From positions 1 to 39,486 of the IMG/VR virus record IMGVR_UViG_3300037475_000215: a stretch of 39,486 bases of DNA; one strand, given 5' to 3'. Positions 34,531 through 39,486 of this stretch are shown here, piece by piece. How positions within the stretch are numbered: position 1 is the stretch's first letter; each line of letters begins with the position of its first letter. The DNA is from a virus. Under the pieces are notes generated by a model that was not told the DNA's origin, searched no databases, and saw only the letters and a list, made by a program, of their open reading frames with translations. Position numbers and translations under genes: made by a program.

Positions 34531-35139
34531 TCAGGTTTCTCCGCGTACGCTGTGAACGATGCGGTCCATGGCGGTATCGATGTGCGACTGGAAGATCCGC
34601 TTGTAGCCGGCTTTGAATTCCGGAATCGATTCCTTCGCGTCGTCAACTGCGTGCGTGACCTGGGTCAATGCTTTTTCGCGATTGAGCAACATGTAGACCG
34701 CGGCAGCGATCACGATCAGCGCGACACCGATGCCGATCCAGAAGAAGTAGGGTACGAGCCAAGCGACCAGAGCACCCAACGCGGCAAGAGCGAACGCCCC
34801 AATTCCGATTTCGACAAGCACGCGACGAGTAGTCCAGATACCAAGCACAATAAGCACAATCCCTGCCAGGACACAGGCCCCGACACCGATCCAGATCTCT
34901 GTCTGGCGAGCGACGTCTTCGGCGTGTTTGAGCGCGATGCTGATGCGAGCCTCGCGATCCTGTGTGGCGGCAAGCTCTTTGCGGAGGGACGCCACGTCGG
35001 TTGGGAGCGGTTTATCATAGGAGCCCATTTCATCTGCGAGAGCCGCGCCCGCTCGGGCTTCGCCGATCGAACAGCCGCCGGTGTTCACAGTGATCAGCAC
35101 GATCAGGATCGATAAGTACAGCGCAAAGAACCGGCTCAT
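34531..35139 (-). CDS. Multi-pass membrane protein with coiled coil, possible lysis-related, 202 aa
   Basis: The N-terminus (SRFFALYLSILIVLITVNTG then GC at residue 23) looks like a signal or lipoprotein-type segment; the lipobox is not canonical. A short charged helix (ATQDREARISIALKHAEDVA) follows, then several hydrophobic segments from about 83 to 152 (IWIGVGACVLAGIVLIVLGI; IGIGAFALAALGALVAW; FFWIGIGVALIVIAAAVYML). The cytoplasmic-type C-terminus is polar. It overlaps the preceding coiled-coil/TM gene as ATGA. A pair of small membrane proteins before the tailspike could be holin/spanin-like functions, but the proteins lack clear diagnostic motifs. Confidence 0.74.
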   Translation of the reverse strand: MSRFFALYLSILIVLITVNTGGCSIGEARAGAALADEMGSYDKPLPTDVASLRKELAATQDREARISIALKHAEDVARQTEIWIGVGACVLAGIVLIVLGIWTTRRVLVEIGIGAFALAALGALVAWLVPYFFWIGIGVALIVIAAAVYMLLNREKALTQVTHAVDDAKESIPEFKAGYKRIFQSHIDTAMDRIVHSVRGET

Positions 35140-35573
35140 TGGCTGTCTTTCGCAGGTGCTGTTACCGTGGTCGTTGCCGAACCGCCGGGAGGGAGAGCCG
35201 CGGCTGGATACGGCACGAACGTGCTGGCGGCTCGTCCGGTCTCACGGCTGAACACGACGATCATCACCGCGACCATGGCGAGCACGGTCACGATGGTCGG
35301 CGTGATCTGAGACTTGAGGATCACCGCGATGATCGACTGGTTCGCTGCGGCTTGCTGAACGCCGGAGCTTCCCTGCAGCTTGGTCACCGCGTCATCGATC
35401 TTGGTGTTGAGTTCAGTGCGCAGTTCGCCCAGGTCATGCTTGGTGACCATGTCGGACCGTACGTCTGCGACTTCGCGAGACGTATTTTCCTGGGCGGTCG
35501 CGAGACGAGTTAGCTCCTTTTGGGTAGCTTCCTGCATTCCCCTGAGATAGCCGACTTCTTGTGCTAAGTCCAC
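35136..35573 (-). CDS. Coiled-coil membrane protein, 145 aa
   Basis: GTG 35573 (MDLAQEVGYLRGMQEATQKE) is chosen because GGAGG stands five bases before it; the open frame reaches TTG 35600, next to a terminator hairpin. Residues 1-65 are a heptad-rich helix (LTRLATAQENTSREVADVRS). Then one hydrophobic segment, about 93-107, TIVTVLAMVAVMIVVF, and a Pro/Thr-rich tail (ALPPGGSATTTVTAPAKDSQ). One TM plus coiled coil is the layout of many phage holin-associated or spanin-like proteins. The overlap with the next membrane protein suggests that the two work together. Family not recognised. Confidence 0.74.
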   Translation of the reverse strand: MDLAQEVGYLRGMQEATQKELTRLATAQENTSREVADVRSDMVTKHDLGELRTELNTKIDDAVTKLQGSSGVQQAAANQSIIAVILKSQITPTIVTVLAMVAVMIVVFSRETGRAASTFVPYPAAALPPGGSATTTVTAPAKDSQ

Positions 35574-35602
35574 TGCTGCCTCCTGATTCGGGTGAAACAA
35601 TT

Positions 35603-35630
35603 CTCCCCGCTGGCGCGCGCCAGCGGGGAG
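35603..35630 (-). terminator. Perfect 28-base hairpin, probable terminator
   Basis: CTCCCCGCTGGCGC is followed directly by its reverse complement GCGCCAGCGGGGAG. In minus-strand direction it begins ten bases after the stop of the 206-aa gene and is followed by AATTGTTTCA, moderately U-rich. It resembles the capsid terminator in arm sequence and would limit read-through from the 206-aa gene into the membrane proteins. Confidence 0.65.
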
Positions 35631-35640
35631 GGCAGTTCAC

Positions 35641-36261
35641 TTACAGGCGATCGGCGAACATCGCCGCGGCGGTCGTGGCGAGCATGAAGTCGTAGCAGGT
35701 ACCTTCGATCAGGGTGCCCGCAACCAGCGGACCCTGAGTGACGATGTCCGCTGCGGTGGCCATGTAGAATTCCAACACGGTGCCCGCTGCGTACGCGCCG
35801 TTGGCCGCAGACTTGGCGGTCAGGGTGTAGACGCCGCCCGACAGCGCGATCTTCCACTGGCTGGCAGCCGGGGCCGCATCGCTCTGCACGCGGTGCTTGA
35901 TCACGCCGTTCACCACGAGCACGTTGGCGAGACGGATTGCGTCGGTGATCGCCGCGCCGTCGTCGTGACCGTTGATCAGCGCCGGGTAGTCGGTGCTGGT
36001 CCAGGTCGTCGCGGAACCGTCAGCGATGATGCGCAGGTACCGCGGCTTGCCGGTCGAGCCGACGCCGTAGCTGCCCTGGTTGTTCACCTGCAGGAACTGG
36101 TCAGCGACGCGATTGACGCCATAGATGGTGGGGGTGCCCGGCGCCAACAGGTTGACTTTGTTGAGGGCCGAGAAGGGATTGCCGTTATTCAGTACCTCGG
36201 TCGCAGCCGTGAGGGCTTTGACGTGAGACTGGGTACCGATGAGAGTTCCAGGTGAGAGCAT
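35641..36261 (-). CDS. Probable virion protein, 206 aa (decoration/minor head candidate)
   Basis: Beta-rich and with low charge (TPTIYGVNRVADQFLQVNNQ, YLRIIADGSATTWTSTDYPA, GVYTLTAKSAANGAYAAGTV), with no signal peptide or membrane segment. AGAGAAAG precedes ATG 36261. It sits alone between large terminase and a strong terminator-like hairpin, an arrangement otherwise seen here only for the major capsid gene. This suggests high expression and perhaps a head decoration or fibre role. Family not recognised; function inferred. Confidence 0.72.
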   Translation of the reverse strand: MLSPGTLIGTQSHVKALTAATEVLNNGNPFSALNKVNLLAPGTPTIYGVNRVADQFLQVNNQGSYGVGSTGKPRYLRIIADGSATTWTSTDYPALINGHDDGAAITDAIRLANVLVVNGVIKHRVQSDAAPAASQWKIALSGGVYTLTAKSAANGAYAAGTVLEFYMATAADIVTQGPLVAGTLIEGTCYDFMLATTAAAMFADRL

Positions 36262-36272
36262 AGCGTGCTTTC

Positions 36273-36289
36273 TCTGGCGGGTCGCCAGA
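36273..36289. repeat. Short inverted repeat between terminase and 206-aa gene
   Basis: TCTGGCG and CGCCAGA separated by three bases form a seven-base-pair hairpin. Neither side has a T-run, so it is not a convincing terminator. It may be an RNA processing or stability element at the 5' end of the 206-aa message. The arm shares TGGCG/CGCCA with the two stronger hairpins of this operon. Confidence 0.35.
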
Positions 36290-36319
36290 TGGGGTGGTGG
36301 CAGATGCTGGGCCTAGTGT

Positions 36320-37990
36320 TTACCAGTCTCGTGGATTTCGCAAGAGACCAGTACGCTTACCCCGCTCGGCGCCGTTCATACGGTCGGGGACTTTGATCAG
36401 AGGGTTCGTGTGCAGAATCGGCGAGAACGTCGGGTTCGCTTTCAGTCGAGCCTGGATCTCATCCATGGTCATGCCGTTGGTAAAGTCCGGAATTCCCCGG
36501 TCTTTCTTCGCAGCGACGGGCGCCCGCCCCCTGCCGGACAGCAGCCGCGTCAGCTGGCCCAGACCCAGGGCAGCCGCGTCGATAGTGTCGTCGTGCACGC
36601 CTGATTTGTCGGCCCCGAACGCCGCTGCCTCGCGCATGAAGATCTCGCGGACGAACGGGACGTCGGGCAGGAAGACTTTCCCCATTTCGAGACGGTCGCG
36701 GAGAGGGGAAGCCCGGGCGGTCTTGTCTTGGGTCGGGTATGGGCTAGTGATCGCGAAGTGATGACCGCGGTCAGTCATGCGTTGTTTGATCGAGTCGTGC
36801 AGCGCCCGGAAGATATGCCCGTCTTCGAGAATCAGTTCCATGGTCTTGTAGCGCTCGGCCAGTTCGAGCAAGGTGTCAACGATTGTTCCGCCTGAACCTT
36901 TGAAGCGCTTGGCATCCGGCAGGAACCAGACGTTGTCGTCAGCGTCGACGCCGAACGGCCAGAACACCGTGTAGTCGTTCTGGCGTTTCTCACCGATCGC
37001 GAAGTCCCCCGGGATATAGATAGTCAGTTCGTCGGTGTTCGGGTACTTGTGCACCGGCTTGATTTGTTTCTCGACGCGATCTAGATCAAAAAACGTTCCG
37101 GTCTGCGGTACCGGATTCTGTTGGTACATCGCTGCCCATGCGCGCGGGCTGATTGACGATCGTACTGTCGTCAACTTCTTGAGATCATAGCGACCCGGAT
37201 CCAACGGCGCTTCCAGCTGACGTTTCAACGGGTCCGTCTTCGGGTCCGTGCACAACGCCGGATACTTGATCACTGTCCATTGGTCAGCGTGATGATCGTT
37301 CATCGCCATATCGATGACCCGCCCAGCGACGTCTGCCGCAGTCCAGCGAGTCAGCACGATAACGATTCCACACTTCGGCATGGCGCGCAGACGGAACACC
37401 TGGGTGTACCACCGCCATTGTTTCTCCAGTTCTGCCATCGAATCCGCTTGCTCGGTGCCCTTGATCGGGTCATCGAGAATGCACAGGTTACCGCCGCGGC
37501 CATTGATCGGACCCCCCATGCCGGCTGCGATGTAAGCCCCATGCGCGCGCAGATCGATGCGGTCGATCGCGTTGGTGTTCGGGTCTGGCGTCGCCATCGG
37601 ATTCAGATCGCCGTACAACGGATGATTCAAGATCCGCCGTACGTTTCTTCCCAGGTCGTTGGCGTAATCCTGGCTGTACGTCGCGTGCATAACGAACTTG
37701 GTCGGATCGCGCAGCAAGAAATACGGCGGCATGATCTGGCTGAGAAATAGTGTTTTTCCGTGCCGCGGCGGAGCTTCGATGATGTACCGCGGTTCTTTAC
37801 CGGCCAGCGTGTCGTCAATGATCTGCTGGCAGACTCCAGCTAGATGTTCTTGGAACGGACTCAGGTGGAGTTTGCCGTCGTCCAGCGGCAGGGTTCCAGG
37901 GACAAGCAGCCGAGCGAAATCGAGAATCGACCGACGAGCCAGTTCGCGCCGAGCGAGTTCTGCTTGCGCGTTGAGCAGTAGGTTTGTCAC
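36320..37990 (-). CDS. terL: Terminase large subunit, 556 aa
   Basis: ATPase domain: Walker A EAPPRHGKT at residues 72-80, Walker B LCILDDP at about 169-175, coupling region VIVLTRWTAADVAGR near 211-225. Nuclease domain: GDFAIGEKRQNDYTVFW near 335-352, LEDGHI near 395, and HDDTIDAAALG near 470, supplying the acidic residues for the RNase H-like headful or site-specific cutter. It drives ATP-powered packaging through the portal. GTG 37990 overlaps the small terminase stop (GTGA). Family is the phage TerL with full-length domain set; size is normal. Confidence 0.93.
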   Translation of the reverse strand: MTNLLLNAQAELARRELARRSILDFARLLVPGTLPLDDGKLHLSPFQEHLAGVCQQIIDDTLAGKEPRYIIEAPPRHGKTLFLSQIMPPYFLLRDPTKFVMHATYSQDYANDLGRNVRRILNHPLYGDLNPMATPDPNTNAIDRIDLRAHGAYIAAGMGGPINGRGGNLCILDDPIKGTEQADSMAELEKQWRWYTQVFRLRAMPKCGIVIVLTRWTAADVAGRVIDMAMNDHHADQWTVIKYPALCTDPKTDPLKRQLEAPLDPGRYDLKKLTTVRSSISPRAWAAMYQQNPVPQTGTFFDLDRVEKQIKPVHKYPNTDELTIYIPGDFAIGEKRQNDYTVFWPFGVDADDNVWFLPDAKRFKGSGGTIVDTLLELAERYKTMELILEDGHIFRALHDSIKQRMTDRGHHFAITSPYPTQDKTARASPLRDRLEMGKVFLPDVPFVREIFMREAAAFGADKSGVHDDTIDAAALGLGQLTRLLSGRGRAPVAAKKDRGIPDFTNGMTMDEIQARLKANPTFSPILHTNPLIKVPDRMNGAERGKRTGLLRNPRDW

Positions 37991-38391
37991 GGCTGAGCCG
38001 GCACGGCGGATAAGACGCGTTGCGCTTCGATCAAGGCTTTCAGCGAGTCGCTAGGCAGCGTCGCGATATCGTCCAGCGAAATGTTCGTCGCGGTGGCGTC
38101 TTTGAGCCCATCGTCTGCAGTCGGTTCAATGCGCTGGAGATCCGGCAACGCTTTGTTGATCAGGTACCGCGCGAGTTCGAGTCGCTGATCACTGGAAATT
38201 TTCTCGGTAGTATTCGTTAGTTGACCGGTCTGCGTGTCGACGACGGGCAGATCACCGGTGAGCACCGCGTGGTTCAGCATCGAGAGATAGACGTTCACCG
38301 GGATCGCACGACGGGCCGTTTCCAGAAACGCCGCCCGTTCACGCGCGTCGCGAGACGAATACCGCGACAGCTGGTTGGTTTTGTACCGCAT
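37987..38391 (-). CDS. Probable terminase small subunit, 134 aa
   Basis: It lies directly before terL with a GTGA overlap and is the first gene of the virion operon. The product is helical, with a basic N-terminus (RYKTNQLSRYSSRDARERAA), a middle helix (LARYLINKALPDLQRIE) and an acidic/Ala-rich end (DDIATLPSDSLKALIEAQ). Size and position agree with TerS, which recognises phage DNA for packaging. No helix-turn-helix can be named with confidence. A divergent control region starts at its 5' side. Confidence 0.66.
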   Translation of the reverse strand: MRYKTNQLSRYSSRDARERAAFLETARRAIPVNVYLSMLNHAVLTGDLPVVDTQTGQLTNTTEKISSDQRLELARYLINKALPDLQRIEPTADDGLKDATATNISLDDIATLPSDSLKALIEAQRVLSAVPAQP

Positions 38392-38425
38392 AGGTCGATG
38401 GTGTCAGTTCGGGTTCGGCGAGCAA

Positions 38426-38444
38426 GGATATGTAGGGATATGTA
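38426..38444. repeat. Direct repeat GGATATGTA x2, spaced one DNA turn
   Basis: GGATATGTA occurs at 38426-38434 and 38436-38444, a 10-base period, within the divergent region between the virion operon and the right early genes. Ten bases place the copies on the same face of DNA, as expected for tandem protein binding. On the minus strand these repeats cover the candidate -10 of the terminase promoter. Confidence 0.5.
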
Positions 38445-38466
38445 TGAGTTCGGGAGAATTTGCCAA
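38439..38466 (-). promoter_or_regulatory. Candidate late promoter for the terminase/virion operon
   Basis: On the minus strand TTGGCA (38466-38461) is followed after 16 bases by TACATA (38444-38439), 48 bases before ATG 38391. TTGGCA is close to the sigma70 -35; TACATA is a poor -10. The -35 overlaps the inverted repeat at 38451-38472, which could be an operator. Treat as tentative; late phage promoters often depend on other factors. Confidence 0.35.
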
Positions 38467-38472
38467 TTCCCG
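38451..38472. promoter_or_regulatory. Inverted repeat, possible operator
   Basis: CGGG-AG-AATT, four-base centre TGCC, then AATT-CCCG gives an eight-base-pair interrupted dyad with a two-base bulge. It lies in the divergent region and overlaps a candidate -35 for leftward transcription. No T-run follows in either direction, so a protein site is likelier than a terminator. Confidence 0.45.
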
Positions 38473-38529
38473 AAGCTAGGTCCCCCAACCCCCGCGGCCC
38501 CGGCCGGTCGGTTCGATTAGATGACATGT

Positions 38530-38546
38530 ATCAGTTGCATCAGTTG
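38530..38546. repeat. Direct repeat ATCAGTTG x2
   Basis: ATCAGTTG at 38530-38537 and 38539-38546, 9-base period, 45 bases before the start of the first right early gene. It may be a binding site for a regulator of rightward transcription; no clear -10 and -35 pair accompanies it. Confidence 0.4.
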
Positions 38547-38591
38547 AACAGGTACGGTGCTGTCCGCCTAGTGAGTACAGGAGACCTACCC

Positions 38592-38834
38592 ATGTCCGTG
38601 TTCCTTCCTTCCCATCAAATCAGCATCGCCCACAGCCGGCGCATCGACCGCATCGTGTGCGCTATGCACCAGGACCGCGCGGCCCGGTTAGCGATCGAAG
38701 CAGCCGCCGGATTCCCTGAAACATGGGTCAATCCGGTGCGCGTCGAAATCCGCGGCCGTGTAGAAGGTTTCGGCGGCCGGTTGATCCGGGTGTGTCTGAA
38801 TAAACTCGTGTCTTTTCTGACCCGGAAGCCATAA
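38592..38834 (+). CDS. Small early protein, 80 aa
   Basis: ATG 38592 follows AGGAG at about 38578-38582 and the leader GGAGACCTACCC, nearly the same as the leader of the membrane gene at 314. In-frame codons farther upstream lie in the control region and are not used. The product (SVFLPSHQISIAHSRRIDRI, VCAMHQDRAARLAIEAAAGF, ending FLTRKP) is helical and basic. Family not recognised. As the first rightward gene it may be expressed early after infection. Confidence 0.68.
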   Translation: MSVFLPSHQISIAHSRRIDRIVCAMHQDRAARLAIEAAAGFPETWVNPVRVEIRGRVEGFGGRLIRVCLNKLVSFLTRKP

Positions 38835-39011
38835 GAATCTGAATCTACTACAGCGTGCAATACTACTTGTCTCTCTCTGAGCTTCTGGAAACAAAATATA
38901 CTAGGTATACCCATATACCCATACACGGGAAAATCCGTTTCTAAAGCACCAGGAAAGTCGTAGTTTGTAAATCAACCTCCATGTTGCGAACCGTTATCGA
39001 GGAATAAACCC
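38835..39011 (+). other. AT-rich intergenic region with TATACCCA repeats
   Basis: No gene is seen in these 177 bases. The stretch is AT-richer than its surroundings. It contains TATACT at 38897-38902, tandem TATACCCA at 38906-38913 and 38914-38921, and a GAAAATCC segment. It may hold an early promoter or a replication origin; no full consensus can be assigned. AGGA at about 39000-39003 is the ribosome site of the next gene. Confidence 0.4.
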
Positions 39012-39215
39012 ATGCCCCGCCGAATCACCCTCGCAGTCGTCATCGCCCGGGAAGAAACCCGGGCGAAGCTCCGCCGGAAGCACGCTCAGCGGTTGTCCAT
39101 CCTGCTCCGGGGCCGCGAACGGCTGGTCCGCCGCAAGTGGGCCCTGCCGGATCACCACGACCGGCTGGCTCGGCTGACCGCCCGGATTCGAGCTTGCCGG
39201 CAGGACATGCGGTAG
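39012..39215 (+). CDS. Small very basic protein, 67 aa
   Basis: ATG 39012 has GAGGA about ten bases upstream and the gene is followed by a strong terminator, both supporting it. The protein is Arg/Leu-rich and helical (IAREETRAKLRRKHAQRLSI, RKWALPDHHDRLARLTARIR). The opposite-strand frame here is a shadow. Family not recognised; positive charge suggests nucleic-acid or ribosome contact. Confidence 0.6.
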   Translation: MPRRITLAVVIAREETRAKLRRKHAQRLSILLRGRERLVRRKWALPDHHDRLARLTARIRACRQDMR

Positions 39216-39234
39216 CTCGAACCTGCCCCACTCC

Positions 39235-39263
39235 ACCCTGCGCGCTGTTACAGCGCGCAGGGT
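39235..39263 (+). terminator. Rho-independent terminator
   Basis: ACCCTGCGCGCTG pairs with CAGCGCGCAGGGT around a TTA loop, a 13-base-pair stem, with TTTC at its 3' end. It lies 20 bases past the stop of the 67-aa gene and 24 bases before the next start, so it separates two rightward units or attenuates read-through. Confidence 0.75.
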
Positions 39264-39286
39264 TTCAACGTCAGGAGAATCAACCT

Positions 39287-39486
39287 ATGGACCCCATCGC
39301 TTGCCTCTGCGCCTATCTGGAAGCCACGACCAACGACCAACGCAGCGTATGCGTTGAAGCGTGGCGAGACTGGAAGGCTCGCAGAGGATTCATGCCCCTC
39401 ACGGACCACGTGCGCGCGGAATTCATCCGCCGCGGCGGACGCTGGACGCGTCGGCACAGGCTGACCTGCATTCTCGCCGGCACGGT
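39287..39486 (+). CDS. Early protein, 3' truncated by window edge
   Basis: ATG 39287 preceded by AGGAGA at about 39272-39277. The frame stays open for 66 codons to the window end. It reads MDPIACLCAYLEATTNDQRS, VCVEAWRDWKARRGFMPLTD, then HVRAEFIRRGGRWTRRHRLT. Alternating aromatic and basic residues suggest a small DNA-binding or regulatory early protein; family not recognised. Only the N-terminal part is visible. Confidence 0.66.
   Translation, partial: MDPIACLCAYLEATTNDQRSVCVEAWRDWKARRGFMPLTDHVRAEFIRRGGRWTRRHRLTCILAGT

Noticed and set aside
34716-34920. Rz1-like nested lipoprotein: the shifted frame in the 202-aa membrane gene reads SGLLVAC, a perfect lipobox
   Set aside because: No ATG; only a GTG without good ribosome site, no basic residues before the hydrophobic stretch, and hydrophobic frames commonly arise from T-rich TM codons. 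Worth a look only if no o-spanin is found elsewhere.
38994-39236. Minus-strand 80-codon ORF opposite the 67-aa gene
   Set aside because: No ribosome site; the plus-strand gene has a good one and is followed by a terminator on its own strand.

Overview
The window is a fragment of a tailed double-stranded DNA phage (or a prophage copy of one) whose gene set fits a podovirus-like virion. By eye the DNA is fairly GC-rich, with strong G/C preference at third codon positions. The Rz/tailspike-style host interface and the absence of Gram-positive hallmarks suggest a high-GC Gram-negative, probably proteobacterial, host; nothing seen names a genus. I saw no bacterial housekeeping genes, tRNA, rRNA, CRISPR array, integrase or insertion sequence.

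Layout. (1) Bases 1-8869, plus strand: a tightly packed replication/recombination operon, mostly with ATGA/GTGA stop-start overlaps. It starts inside a family A DNA polymerase cut by the window edge. It continues with a two-helix membrane protein, an SNF2/DEAH-type helicase, a small unknown protein, a HIRAN-domain protein, several unknowns, a candidate ssDNA-binding-type protein, a Cas4/RecB-like nuclease with a cysteine cluster, two tandem ribbon-helix-helix proteins, a RuvC-like resolvase and an exported 3D-domain protein. (2) Bases 38391 down to 8817, minus strand: the packaging and virion operon. In order of transcription it holds small and large terminase, a 206-aa protein closed by a hairpin, two membrane proteins that may be lysis functions, a beta-helix tailspike and companions, portal, scaffold, major capsid protein and a strong terminator. 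After the terminator come a helix-hairpin-helix protein, head-tail adaptor, tail nozzle, a LamG-domain protein, a glycine-rich tail fibre, three Gln/Ala-rich putative ejection proteins and a 2416-aa polyvalent internal virion protein with an HELGH zincin motif. (3) Bases 38392-39486, plus strand: a divergent control region with several short repeats, then small early genes running off the right edge. They probably lead, outside the window, towards the DNA polymerase at the left edge if the genome map is circular.

The plus and minus operons diverge at about 38392-38591 and converge at 8817-8869, where the last early gene and the giant virion gene overlap antisense by 53 bases. The most unusual items are: a HIRAN protein encoded beside an SNF2-type helicase (domains fused in eukaryotic HLTF/Rad5), with a second well-placed start in front of the HIRAN domain; a 46-codon gene with its own Shine-Dalgarno sequence nested out of frame inside the giant virion gene; the tailspike module sitting between terminase and portal; an HhH protein next to the capsid terminator; and the repeat-rich divergent promoter region.
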